Part shown: positions 17,734-26,141 of the stretch, piece by piece
How the letters are laid out: each line of letters starts with the position of its first letter
Position numbering within the stretch: position 1 is the stretch's first letter
Assembly (NCBI GenBank): GCA_964575185.1
Contig: CAZNPW010000009.1
Span: 1-64,000, forward strand
From: CAZNPW01 sp964575185
Lineage (GTDB): Bacteria; Pseudomonadota; Alphaproteobacteria; Rhodobacterales; Rhodobacteraceae
Reading direction: 5' to 3'
DNA length: 64,000 nucleotides
Position numbers and translations under genes: made by a program
The notes under the pieces: model-generated
Databases searched by the model: none
The model's input: the letters and a program-made list of their open reading frames with translations, nothing else
Told to the model about the DNA's origin: nothing

Positions 17734-18807
17734 CTACTTCAGCTGGTCGGCGGTGTAGTAGCCCGAATCGACCAGCACCTTCTGGATGTCGGCCACGTTC
17801 ACCGTGACCGGCTTCAGCAGGTAGGACGGCACGACCTTCACGCCGTTGTCGTAGGTCGTGGTGTCGTTGATCTCGGGCTCACCGCCTTCGAGGATCGCGT
17901 TCACCATGCCCACGGTCACGCGGGCCAGTTCGCGGGTGTCCTTGAAGACGGTCGAATACTGCTCGCCCGCCATCATCGACTTGACCGACGGGATCTCGGC
18001 GTCCTGCCCCGTGACGCAGGGCATCTTCAGGTCGCCCGTGCCGTAGCCGACCCCCTTGACCGAGGACAGGATCCCGATCGACAGCCCGTCATAGGGCGAC
18101 AGCGCCCCGTTCAGCACCGTGTCGCCGTAGTTGGCCGACAACAGGTTGTCCATCCGGGCCTGCGCCACCGCGCCGTCCCAGCGCAGGGTGCCCACCACGT
18201 CCATGCCCGTCTGGCCCGACGGGATCGCGATGTCGCCCGCGTCGATCATCGGCTGCAGCACGCTCATCGCGCCGTTGTAGAAGAAGAAGGCGTTGTTGTC
18301 GTCGGGGCTGCCGCCGAACAGCTCCACGTTGAAGGGCTTGGTCCCGGCGAAGCGTTCGTTCAGGCACTGCACCAGGCTTTGCGCCTGCAGCACGCCGACC
18401 TGGAAGTTGTCGAAGGTAGCGTAGTAGTCGACGTTGGCGCTGTCGCGGATCAGCCGGTCGTAGGCGATGACCTTGATGCCGCTCGCGGCCGCGTTCTCCA
18501 GGGCATTCGACAGCGTGGTGCCGTCGATGGCCGCGATCACCAGCACGTCCACCCCTTGGGTGATCATGTTCTCGACCTGGCTCAGCTGGGTCGGGATGTC
18601 GTCCTCGGCGTATTGCAGCACGGTCCCGTAACCCGCGGCCTCGAACTGTTCGACCATCGAGTTGCCGTCGCTGATCCAGCGGCTCGACGATTGCGTCGGC
18701 ATGGCGATGCCGATCGTGCCCTTTTCCTGCGCCTGCAGCGGGGCCAGAGACAGCACCACGGCCAGGCCGGATGCGGCGGCGAGCGCCGCGCGTCGTGTGA
18801 ATGTCAT
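17734..18807 (-). CDS. chvE: Periplasmic multiple-sugar-binding protein, ChvE-like
   Basis: 357 residues, the ChvE length. Signal peptide RRAALAAASGLAVVLSLAP with cleavage near LQAQ. The mature start KGTIGIAMPTQSSSRWISDG and VLVIAAIDGTTLSNALENAA are classic for ChvE/XylF-type periplasmic proteins. GGGAGGAC lies six bases before ATG. It heads the operon with gguABC. A LysR gene is transcribed divergently, the same arrangement as gbpR-chvE in Agrobacterium, where ChvE binds several aldoses. Ligand specificity here is inferred from this match. Confidence 0.88.
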   Translation of the reverse strand: MTFTRRAALAAASGLAVVLSLAPLQAQEKGTIGIAMPTQSSSRWISDGNSMVEQFEAAGYGTVLQYAEDDIPTQLSQVENMITQGVDVLVIAAIDGTTLSNALENAAASGIKVIAYDRLIRDSANVDYYATFDNFQVGVLQAQSLVQCLNERFAGTKPFNVELFGGSPDDNNAFFFYNGAMSVLQPMIDAGDIAIPSGQTGMDVVGTLRWDGAVAQARMDNLLSANYGDTVLNGALSPYDGLSIGILSSVKGVGYGTGDLKMPCVTGQDAEIPSVKSMMAGEQYSTVFKDTRELARVTVGMVNAILEGGEPEINDTTTYDNGVKVVPSYLLKPVTVNVADIQKVLVDSGYYTADQLK

Positions 18808-18852
18808 GTCGTCCTCCCAAGGCCCGGACTTGCGCCGGGCCGGGGCGCACTA

Positions 18853-18878
18853 TTGACCAAGGTTTCCATGACCGTCAA
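18853..18878. promoter_or_regulatory. Candidate operator between chvE and the LysR gene
   Basis: The 106-bp divergent gap contains TTGAC, sixteen bases, then GTCAA: a perfect five-base inverted repeat centred about 50 bp from both start codons. LysR-type regulators bind such dyads in divergent promoters. The match is short, so this is only a candidate site for the adjacent regulator. Confidence 0.4.
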
Positions 18879-18913
18879 ATGCAACATCCGTCGCCACAGA
18901 TGGCGTTTGCGTC

Positions 18914-19840
18914 ATGCGTTTTCCCGACGAGCCGCTGCGCGGCATCCGCCTGATCCACCTGCGCCTGCTGGCCGAGGTGCTGGCGACCGGGCGGCTGACG
19001 CTGGCAGCGGAACGGCTGGGGCTGGCGCAGCCCGCGGCCTCGCGGATGCTGGCGCAGATCGAACGGCTGGTCGGCCAGCCGGTGCACCAGCGCCTCGGCC
19101 GGACCCTGCGGCTGACCGAGGCGGGCGAGGCGCTGGCCCGCCGCGCCCAGCGCGTGATGCTGGAGCTGACCGACGCCACCCGCGACATCGCGGGCGCCGC
19201 CGACGGCAGCGCGGGGGCGGTGCGGGTGGGGTCGGTCACCGGCCCCGCGCTCAGCCACCTGATGCCGGTCCTGCAGGACCTGCGCCGCAGCCACCCCGCC
19301 ATCACCGCCGAGGTCGTGGTGGCGACCTCCGACCAGCTTTGCGAGCAGGTGCTGTCGGGCCGCCTCGACCTCGCGCTCGGCCGCGTGCCGCCCGGTCTCC
19401 AGGCCCGCCTGCAGCTGCAGCTCATCGGGCAGGAGCCGCTCGGCCTCGTCGTGCGCCGCGGCCATCCGCTGCTGTCCGCCGGACGGCTGACCGTGGCGGA
19501 CCTGCTGTCGCATGACTGGGTGATGCCCGAGGACGGCACGCCGCTTGCCGCCACCGTCACGCGCTGGCTGCAGAACACCGGCCATCCGCCGCCGCGGCGC
19601 TGGGTGTCGACCTCGTCGTTCCTGTTCACGCTCGCGCTGCTGAAGGGCAGCGACGCGGTGGCCCCGCTCGCCCGGCCGGTGGTGGAAGGGCTGTCGGACG
19701 GCACGGCGACGCCCTTCGTGCCGGTGCCCTACGACCTCGGGATCGCGGTCGAGGCCTACGGGCTGTTCCACCGCCGCGGCGCCGCCCTGCCGCCGGTGCC
19801 CGCGCGGGTCGCCCGCATGATCCTGGCGCGAGGCGGCTGA
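18914..19840 (+). CDS. LysR-family regulator, GbpR-like
   Basis: 308 residues. The N-terminal winged helix is LRLLAEVLATGRLTLAAERL through LAQPAASRMLAQIERLVGQP (about 15-55), followed by a co-inducer domain. Divergent from the sugar importer operon, in the same place as gbpR (galactose-binding protein regulator) beside chvE in Agrobacterium. It probably activates chvE-ggu expression when a sugar is present. The assignment rests on position plus family; the symbol is left blank because sequence alone does not fix orthology. Confidence 0.85.
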   Translation: MRFPDEPLRGIRLIHLRLLAEVLATGRLTLAAERLGLAQPAASRMLAQIERLVGQPVHQRLGRTLRLTEAGEALARRAQRVMLELTDATRDIAGAADGSAGAVRVGSVTGPALSHLMPVLQDLRRSHPAITAEVVVATSDQLCEQVLSGRLDLALGRVPPGLQARLQLQLIGQEPLGLVVRRGHPLLSAGRLTVADLLSHDWVMPEDGTPLAATVTRWLQNTGHPPPRRWVSTSSFLFTLALLKGSDAVAPLARPVVEGLSDGTATPFVPVPYDLGIAVEAYGLFHRRGAALPPVPARVARMILARGG

Positions 19841-19905
19841 GCGCCCCGGCGCTCCGCCCGCGGCTTCCATGTGGAACCTGTCCCGGGGTGCCCCCTTTCG
19901 TCCCG

Positions 19906-20934
19906 CTAGTAGCCCGTCATCTCCAGATACCCCACACCGCCCCGGCTGCCGGCGATGGTGACCGGCCCCTCCCAGTAGGGCACCGATGTCGCCATCCAGG
20001 CATCGGGGTTCAGCGCGGTGACCGTGACGTCGACGCCCCGGTCGGGCAGCGCCACCTGCCAGCGCACCGGCACCTCCCGCCCGGCGACCTCGCGCCAGTC
20101 CAGCGGCCGCGCCGCGAAGGCACCGCCTTCGTAGGGCGTCGCGGTACCGTCGGCGGCGATCCAGGTGGCCGAGGTGAAGTCGTCGTCGCCGCGCAGCACG
20201 AAGCCCATGAGCTTGTCGCCGGTGTCGAAGGACAGGCTGAACCAGTCCCACCCCTGCTGGTCGGGGGCCAGCGGCTGCGACGACCATTCCCGGTCCAGCC
20301 AGGCATTTCCGGTGACCTGCACCGCGCCGTCCGGCAGCGTCACCGTCCCGGTGACACGGAAGAAGGGTTGCGAGTAGTAATGGCTCGCCTGGCCTGCCGC
20401 CGACTTGACGGAAAAGCCGTTCCGGCCGTGCAGCACCAGCGGGCCTTCGGCCTGCAGCCGCACGTCATAGGCGAAGTCCGGCCCCGATGCGGTCAGCCGC
20501 AGGTCGTCGAACGACGGACCGGCCATCCGCCAGTCGTCGATCCAGGCCGCGAAGGGGTCGGCGATCACCCCCGCCTGCCCGATCCCGCCGCGCGCCAGGC
20601 GCTCGGTCACGTAATGCGCATCGGGCGTCGTCACCGCGGCATGGCCCATCCACATCTGCGGCGACCGCCAGCCCTCGGCCTCGCCCGGGGCCAGCGCCAG
20701 GCGGAACAGCGTCCACTGCAGCCCCATCGGCGTGCCGTCGGCGGCGGTCAGGTTGGCGGTCAGATACCACCATTCGATGCGGAAATCCGGATGCGCGCCG
20801 TGGTCCTGCGGGAAGGTCAGGATGCGGTCGGGGTCGGGCAGGGCGAAGCCTTCGGCCTCGGTCCCCATCCCGGCGAAGCCCTGCGCCATCGCCTGCACCG
20901 GCAGCAGGCACAGAAGCAGCACCTTAACGTTCAT
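19906..20934 (-). CDS. Exported lipocalin-like protein, AttH/CrtC family
   Basis: 342 residues. Signal peptide MNVKVLLLCLLPVQAMAQG. The hallmark of the AttH/carotenoid-1,2-hydratase superfamily, FRIEWWYLTANL, is at about 53-64. Later segments WLDREWSSQPL and WDWFSLSFDTGDKLMGFVLR also fit. ATG 20934 lies eleven bases inside the upstream permease gene, so the two are coupled. Genes of this family commonly follow a LolD/LolC-like ABC pair. The protein is probably a periplasmic lipid- or hydrophobic-ligand-handling partner; no enzymatic role is certain. No carotenoid genes are adjacent. Confidence 0.82.
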   Translation of the reverse strand: MNVKVLLLCLLPVQAMAQGFAGMGTEAEGFALPDPDRILTFPQDHGAHPDFRIEWWYLTANLTAADGTPMGLQWTLFRLALAPGEAEGWRSPQMWMGHAAVTTPDAHYVTERLARGGIGQAGVIADPFAAWIDDWRMAGPSFDDLRLTASGPDFAYDVRLQAEGPLVLHGRNGFSVKSAAGQASHYYSQPFFRVTGTVTLPDGAVQVTGNAWLDREWSSQPLAPDQQGWDWFSLSFDTGDKLMGFVLRGDDDFTSATWIAADGTATPYEGGAFAARPLDWREVAGREVPVRWQVALPDRGVDVTVTALNPDAWMATSVPYWEGPVTIAGSRGGVGYLEMTGY

Positions 20935-23290
20935 GACGGAACACCCCCAGGAGTTGCGCGGGCGGCACGCGGGCCAGCCGCCAGGCGGGCCACAGCGCGG
21001 CAAGCGCGGCGGCGAGCAGGGTCAGGCCGAACAACCGCGCCCAGTCGGCCGGGAACAGGTGCATCGGCAGCCGCCAGCCGAAGGCCTCGACGTTCACGAC
21101 CGCGAGCAGCGCCCAGGCGAGCGCCAGCCCCAGCGGCAGCGCCAGCACCGCGGTCAGCGCCGCGAGCATCACCGCGCGCGCCAGGTCCAGCGCGGCGATG
21201 CGCGCCCGCGTCAGACCCAGCGCCCAGGGCGGGGCCACCTGCGGCAGCCGCAGCGCGGCGAGCGTCAGCAGGCTCATCAGCAGCGCGAAGCCCGCGACGG
21301 CGAGCGTCAGGACGTTGAGCGCCGCGGTGACGGTGAAGGTGCGGTCGAAGATCTCCATCGACAGCGCCTTGATCGCGGCCTGGTCGATGATCGCCGCGGC
21401 GGGGATGCCCGCGGCGACGAGCGCCGCGCGCAGGGTATCCGGCGCGCCCGTGCGCAGGCCGAAGCGGCGCGCCTCGGCCTCGGGAAACAGGGTCTCGAAC
21501 AGCGGCAGCGTCACGATCACCTGCCCGACCGGGTTGCCGTAGTCGCCGTAGACGCCGACCACCGGCAGGCTGCGCCCCGGCGCGACCGCGACCGTGGCCC
21601 CGATCCCCAGCCCGGCGCGGCGGAAGAGCTGTTCGTTCACCAGCGCACCCTGCCCGGCGGCCAGCAGGTCCCAGGCCCCCGGCGCGGCCTGCAGCAGCAC
21701 CCAGGCCTGCCGGTAGGTGGCATGGTCGCGCGCGCCGTAGATCTCGGCCGGTTGCCCTGCGATCTCGGCCTCGACCCATACGACCGGCAAGAGCGCGGCC
21801 CCCGCGACCCCGGCGACCCGGGCGATCACCTGCGCCTGTTCTGCGTCGGCGGCGCTGACGTAAAGCTCGGACGCGAGCCGCTGGTCGAGGAATCCCGCGA
21901 AGGTCAGCCGGAACGACGAGACCATCGTCGACACGCCGACGTTTGCCGTCATGGCGAGCAGCAGCGCCATCAGCGCGAGCGACAGGCCCGGAAGCTGCTG
22001 GCGCGTGTCGGCCCAGAACCACTGCGCGACCGGACCCCGCGCCAGCCTCTCGCCCCCGCGCAGGGCGGCGGACAGCACCGGCGGCAGCGCCAGCGCGCCG
22101 CCGACCAGCATCGCACCCAGCATCGCGAAGCCCGCGACCAGGCCGCCGCCGCTCCAGGCGAGCGTCCCGGCGACGGCCAGCAGCCCCAGCGCCAGGCCCA
22201 GCATCCATCCGTCGCGCCGCGCCGTGACCCAGGCCACCGGCTGGGCGCTGGCAAGAAGCGGCATCCGCGCCAGCGCCCACAGGGCCCCGCCCCCCGCGAC
22301 CGCCGTGCCCGCCAGCGCGATCCCCAGGCCCGAAAGCCACCACTCGGCCCGCAGCGTCAGCTGTCCCGACACCTCGGCCCCGTAAAGCCCGCGCAGCGTC
22401 GCCGCCACGTCCGGCAGCAGCAGCGCCGCCATCGCGTAGCCCAGGGCGACCCCGACGGCCCCGGCGACGAGCGCGAGCGCCGCCAGTTCGGCCACCATCA
22501 GGCCGATCAGGCGGCCGAGCGGCACGCCGAGCGCCCGCATCGTCCGCACCGTCACGCGCCGCTGCTCGAACGCAAGCCCGATCGCGCCGTGGACGATGAA
22601 AAGCCCGACGGCGAAGGACAGAAGGCCGAAGGCGGTCAGGTTCAGCCGGAAGCTGTCGGTCAGCCGGGCCATGTCCGCGCGGTCCTGCGGTGGCTGAAGC
22701 GTCAGGCCCGGCGGCAGCGGCGGCCGGGCTGCGGGTTGTCCGGGCGCGACGATCAGGCGGTCGACCTCGGCCCCGCGGCCGAGCAGCCGCTGCGCGACGC
22801 CGATGTCCGTCACGGCGGTTCCCGGGGCCACGCCGGGGGCCGCGATGCCGGTCACGCCCGCGCCCTCCAGCAGGGCCAGCACCTCGGGGCGGGCGAAGAC
22901 CTGGCCCGCGCCGGTCAGGAACCCCCGCAGGTCCGCCCCGTCCGCCGCCGCGACCGGGCCGAGCCCGCCGGGGGCCGTCAGCGGCTCGATCCCGACCAGC
23001 CGCACCTCGCCGATGCGCCCCTCGACCACCGGCGACACCAACCATCCGGCCCGTCGCAGCGCCACGAAGGTCGCCTCGGGGATCGGGCCGCCGTCGGCGG
23101 TGATCTGCGCGAACTCCGTCTCGCCCAGCGTCGCGGCGGCGGCGTCGTAGCTCGCGCGGGCCTCGGCGTTGATCGCCTGGACGCCCGACCACAGCCCGGT
23201 GCCCAGCGCCAGCCCGGCGATCAGGGTGACGAGTTGCAGCGGCGACCGTCGCCAGTGCGCCGCCAGCGCGGCGAGGATCGCGCGCGTCAC
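20924..23290 (-). CDS. FtsX/MacB-type ABC permease
   Basis: 788 residues from GTG 23290, which overlaps the ATPase stop. It has two copies of the FtsX core: about four N-terminal-half and four C-terminal-half membrane helices, separated by large periplasmic segments. An early helix (LQLVTLIAGLALGTGLWSGV) and a final set (VMLAALTAVLALPLGLALAWALLAV) bracket the protein. Such double-FtsX proteins move lipids, lipoproteins or toxic hydrophobics across the periplasm with a LolD-type ATPase. The substrate is unknown. The lipocalin-like protein downstream may receive it. Confidence 0.85.
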   Translation of the reverse strand: MTRAILAALAAHWRRSPLQLVTLIAGLALGTGLWSGVQAINAEARASYDAAAATLGETEFAQITADGGPIPEATFVALRRAGWLVSPVVEGRIGEVRLVGIEPLTAPGGLGPVAAADGADLRGFLTGAGQVFARPEVLALLEGAGVTGIAAPGVAPGTAVTDIGVAQRLLGRGAEVDRLIVAPGQPAARPPLPPGLTLQPPQDRADMARLTDSFRLNLTAFGLLSFAVGLFIVHGAIGLAFEQRRVTVRTMRALGVPLGRLIGLMVAELAALALVAGAVGVALGYAMAALLLPDVAATLRGLYGAEVSGQLTLRAEWWLSGLGIALAGTAVAGGGALWALARMPLLASAQPVAWVTARRDGWMLGLALGLLAVAGTLAWSGGGLVAGFAMLGAMLVGGALALPPVLSAALRGGERLARGPVAQWFWADTRQQLPGLSLALMALLLAMTANVGVSTMVSSFRLTFAGFLDQRLASELYVSAADAEQAQVIARVAGVAGAALLPVVWVEAEIAGQPAEIYGARDHATYRQAWVLLQAAPGAWDLLAAGQGALVNEQLFRRAGLGIGATVAVAPGRSLPVVGVYGDYGNPVGQVIVTLPLFETLFPEAEARRFGLRTGAPDTLRAALVAAGIPAAAIIDQAAIKALSMEIFDRTFTVTAALNVLTLAVAGFALLMSLLTLAALRLPQVAPPWALGLTRARIAALDLARAVMLAALTAVLALPLGLALAWALLAVVNVEAFGWRLPMHLFPADWARLFGLTLLAAALAALWPAWRLARVPPAQLLGVFRHER

Positions 23291-23937
23291 GCCACCTGCC
23301 CCGCGCGCAGGTGCAGCCGCCGCGGCAGCCGCACGGCCAGGCGTTCGGAATGCGTGACCAGCACCAGCGCCGCGCCCGTCTCGGCCACCAGCTCGCACAG
23401 CAGCGCCAGCACCCGGTCGGCCGTTCCCTCGTCGAGGTTGCCGGTCGGCTCGTCGGCCAGCACCAGCCGCGGCCCGGCGGCGAGCGCGCGGGCGATGGCC
23501 ACCCGCTGCTGCTGGCCGCCCGACAACTGCTCGGGGTAGCGCGACAGGTGCCCGTCGAGCCCCAGCCGGACCGCCAGGCCCGCATCGCGCCCCGGGTCGT
23601 GCCGCCCCGCGATGCGCGCCTGGAAGGCGATGTTGGCCGCCACGGTCAGCGAGGGGATCAGGTTGAACTGCTGGAAGATCACCCCCACGACCTCGCGGCG
23701 GATCCGCGCGCGCGCCGCGTCGTCCATCGCACCGAGGTCCGCGCCATCCACCGCCACGACCCCCGCGTCGGCGGTATCGAGCCCCCCGGCGAGGTGCAGG
23801 AGCGTGCTCTTGCCCGACCCCGACTCCCCGGTCAGCGCCAGCATCTCGCCCGCCGCGACCCGCATCGAGACGCCGCGCAGCACCGGCGCTTCGGCTCCGG
23901 GGTAGGTCTTGGTCACGTCGCGCAGGTCCAGCAGCAT
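23287..23937 (-). CDS. LolD/MacB-type ABC ATPase
   Basis: 216 residues. Walker A GESGSGKSTLLH, Q-loop FQQFNLIPSLTV, signature LSGGQQQRVAIARAL, Walker B LVLADEPTGNLD, H-switch VTHSERLA. The motif DEPTGNLD and the short length place it with LolD/FtsE/MacB ATPases. ATG 23937 is chosen over the longer frame to 24030, because MLLDLRDVTKTYPG is the normal family N-terminus. It is the first gene of a three-gene set (ATPase, permease, lipocalin-like protein). Confidence 0.88.
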   Translation of the reverse strand: MLLDLRDVTKTYPGAEAPVLRGVSMRVAAGEMLALTGESGSGKSTLLHLAGGLDTADAGVVAVDGADLGAMDDAARARIRREVVGVIFQQFNLIPSLTVAANIAFQARIAGRHDPGRDAGLAVRLGLDGHLSRYPEQLSGGQQQRVAIARALAAGPRLVLADEPTGNLDEGTADRVLALLCELVAETGAALVLVTHSERLAVRLPRRLHLRAGQVA

Positions 23938-24028
23938 CGTCCCTGACCTATCCCGCCGCGGGCGCGAAGGAAGGGCACCCGCGGTCGCAGGCTTCCGCCG
24001 CAGGCCGCGGTCGGCTACCGCTTGGCCC

Positions 24029-24652
24029 ATGCGCCTGCGTCACCCCCGCTTCCTCGCCTTCGTCGGCGTCTTTGCCGCGGCGGCGGTGCTTGCCGCCCGG
24101 CCGCTCGGCGCGGTCGAGGCGGTGATCGTGGGCTTCGACCTTGCGGCGCTGGTCTTCATCCTGTCGGTCTGGCGCCTCTGGCGCGCCGACCGCCCCGATG
24201 CGGAGCGCGCGCGCGCGGCGCGCGACGACGGCGGGCGCACGCTGATGATGCTGACCGTGCTCGCGACGCTGCTCGCGATGTTCCTGGCGCTGGGCCTGCT
24301 CGTCGCCGGGCGCGCGGCGCTGGGGCCGGGGGATTTCGCCGTCGTGGCCGGCACGCTGGCGCTGGGCTGGGTCTTCGCCAACCTCGTGATGGCCTTCCAC
24401 TACGCCCATCTCGACCACGAGGAAGGCCTGCGCGGCGTGGCCGGGGCGATCCGCTTCCCCGAGCCGACCGAGCCCGCGTTTTCCGACTTCGTCTACTTCG
24501 CCTTCACGATCGGGATGACGTGCCAGACCGCCGACCTCGACATCGCCTCGCGCCGGATGCGCCGGGCAGTGACGCTGCACGGCGTCGCCACGTTCTTCTT
24601 CAACCTCGGTGTGCTGGCGCTGACCGTCAACGTGCTCGCCGGCGTGCTGTGA
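24029..24652 (+). CDS. DUF1345 membrane protein
   Basis: 207 residues with about five membrane helices. The DUF1345 signature is FHYAHLDHEE and SDFVYFAFTIGMTCQTADL. The function of this family is unknown. It is transcribed away from the ABC ATPase gene and its TGA abuts the stop of the convergent Lrp gene, so the shared bases 24650-24655 read TGATCA. No terminator fits between them. Confidence 0.85.
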   Translation: MRLRHPRFLAFVGVFAAAAVLAARPLGAVEAVIVGFDLAALVFILSVWRLWRADRPDAERARAARDDGGRTLMMLTVLATLLAMFLALGLLVAGRAALGPGDFAVVAGTLALGWVFANLVMAFHYAHLDHEEGLRGVAGAIRFPEPTEPAFSDFVYFAFTIGMTCQTADLDIASRRMRRAVTLHGVATFFFNLGVLALTVNVLAGVL

Positions 24653-25126
24653 TCAGCGGTGCTGCGTGTCGACCGGGTAGGCGGTGGTGAACTTCATCCG
24701 TTCCATCGCGAAGTGGCTGGTGACGTTGCGGATCGGCACGGCCTCGGTCAGCGCCTTGTAGAGCGCGTCGAACGCCCTTGTGTCGGGGACCGCCACGCGC
24801 AGCAGGTAGTCCATCGCCCCCGCCATGCGCCACACCTCCATGATCTGCGGGATGGTGGCGACGGCGGCGGCGAAGGCCGCGCGCCATTCGGGCGAGTGGT
24901 CGGGGGCCTCGATGGCAACGAAGACCGTCAGCCCGAACCCCAGCCGCGCCGGATCGGCGAGCGCCACCCGCCCCAGCAGCACGCCGCGCTCCTGCAGCTT
25001 CTGGATGCGCTTCCAGCAGGGCGTCTGCGACAGGCCCGCGCGGTCGGCGATCTGCGCGATGGGCAGCGTCGCGTCCTGCATCAGCTCGGCGACGATCTTG
25101 CGGTCGTTCAGGTCCAGCGCGTCCAT
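24653..25126 (-). CDS. Lrp/AsnC-family regulator
   Basis: 157 residues. The N-terminal helix-turn-helix is LDLNDRKIVAELMQDATLPI then AQIADRAGLSQTPCWKRIQK. The C-terminal RAM ligand-binding domain ends VTSHFAMERMKFTTAYP. These proteins sense amino acids and act locally. No amino acid gene is adjacent, so the target is unclear. ATG 25126 is the normal family start. Confidence 0.88.
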   Translation of the reverse strand: MDALDLNDRKIVAELMQDATLPIAQIADRAGLSQTPCWKRIQKLQERGVLLGRVALADPARLGFGLTVFVAIEAPDHSPEWRAAFAAAVATIPQIMEVWRMAGAMDYLLRVAVPDTRAFDALYKALTEAVPIRNVTSHFAMERMKFTTAYPVDTQHR

Positions 25127-25273
25127 GGCATCCGTCCGATGGGGATCACGGGGTGCAGGATGGCGCGATTCGGAAAAATGTCTAGTGCGTTTGTCGTGTA
25201 TCAGGCGGAACCGCCGTGACAGGGTGCGGGAAGTTGCGTAGGGTCCGCGCTGCGCCCCAGGTCCAAGCCCGTC

Positions 25274-25738
25274 ATGATCACCCAGAAGATGAAATACGCG
25301 CTGAAGGCCCTTCTCGCGCTCGCCGACGAAGCCGCGAAGCCCCGGCCCGAACCGCTGACGATCGAGGCCATCGCGCGGCGGTCGGGCACGCCGAAGCGGT
25401 TCCTCGAGCACATCCTTCTGGAAATCCGCAACGCCGGGGTCATCGCGTCGATCCGCGGCCGGTCGGGTGGCTACGTCCTGGTCAGGAAGCCCGCCGAAAT
25501 CTCGATCTCGGAGCTTCTGCGCACCATCGACGGGCCGATCGCACCGCTGCCCTGCCTGTCGCGCAGCGCCTACCAGCGGTGCGAGGATTGCAGCGACGAG
25601 GCGACCTGCCGCATCCGCCGGGTCTTCGCCGAGGTCTTCTGGTCCTACCTGCTCATCATCGATTCGCTGACGCTGGCCGACATGCTGCGGTCCTCTGCGG
25701 TCGCCGATCAGGTGCTGTCGGCCGCCACCCCGGCCTGA
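25274..25738 (+). CDS. Rrf2-family regulator with four cysteines
   Basis: 154 residues. Winged helix MKYALKALLALADEA followed by LTIEAIARRSGTPKRFLEHI and the wing SIRGRSGGYVLVRKP. Cysteines 94, 103, 106 and 112 lie where IscR holds its Fe-S cluster (C92, C98, C104), so redox or Fe-S sensing is plausible. The gene is immediately upstream of the sulfate importer, and an IscR-type operator sits between them. It is therefore likely a sulfur-related regulator of that operon (compare CymR, another Rrf2 protein controlling sulfur genes in Firmicutes). Regulation is inferred. Confidence 0.88.
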   Translation: MITQKMKYALKALLALADEAAKPRPEPLTIEAIARRSGTPKRFLEHILLEIRNAGVIASIRGRSGGYVLVRKPAEISISELLRTIDGPIAPLPCLSRSAYQRCEDCSDEATCRIRRVFAEVFWSYLLIIDSLTLADMLRSSAVADQVLSAATPA

Positions 25739-25796
25739 CCGCGGCGGAAAAACCTTCTCGAAACACGACCCATTTTGCCGACATTTTTCCGTTGCA

Positions 25797-25821
25797 ATAC
25801 TCGACAGTCTGAGTCGTTATT
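25797..25821 (+). promoter_or_regulatory. IscR/Rrf2-type operator upstream of the sulfate operon
   Basis: The 25-bp site reads ATACTCGAC, seven bases, then GTCGTTATT. Its left half agrees fully with the Escherichia coli IscR type 1 half-site ATASYYGAC, and the right half keeps GTC plus part of the AT tail. CGAC-N7-GTCG is an exact dyad. It lies about 45 bp before the first gene of the sulfate operon and 60 bp after the Rrf2 gene, where it would overlap a promoter. The adjacent Rrf2 protein is the obvious candidate to bind it. Confidence 0.6.
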
Positions 25822-25865
25822 ACGCATCGGGACGCGATTCCCGCTGTTCATGACGGAGACAGACA

Positions 25866-26111
25866 ATGGTCATCGACAACATGCCCGCGCGCCACCGCTT
25901 CCGGGCCGCCGTGCCTGCCCGCCGGCCCTCCACCATCTGCGCCGTCAGCCTGATCAACCGGCGCACCGGATCGACCCACCGCGAGAACGACGTCCCGGTG
26001 ATCCGCATCACCCGCGACCCCGCCGCGGCGGTCAGCGCGCTGCTCGCCAACCGCGACGTCGCCCTGTGGGACGTGCGGATCGACCCCATCGCCGTCGGCG
26101 TGCGCGCCTGA
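25866..26111 (+). CDS. Small uncharacterised protein leading the sulfate operon
   Basis: 81 residues, ATG with GGAG seven bases upstream. Basic N-terminal half, then VPVIRITRDPAAAVSALLAN and a short C-terminal tail. There is no signal or membrane segment. I do not recognise a family. It lies between the operator and the sulfate-binding protein gene (30-bp gap), so it is almost certainly in the same transcript. It could be an accessory of sulfur assimilation, but no function is visible. Confidence 0.6.
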   Translation: MVIDNMPARHRFRAAVPARRPSTICAVSLINRRTGSTHRENDVPVIRITRDPAAAVSALLANRDVALWDVRIDPIAVGVRA

Positions 26112-26141
26112 CGCGTCACGATCTTCCTGCTGGAGACCCGC

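Noticed and set aside
19906..20934. Carotenoid 1,2-hydratase (crtC)
   Set aside because: Signal peptide, coupling to an ABC exporter and no carotenoid genes speak against it.
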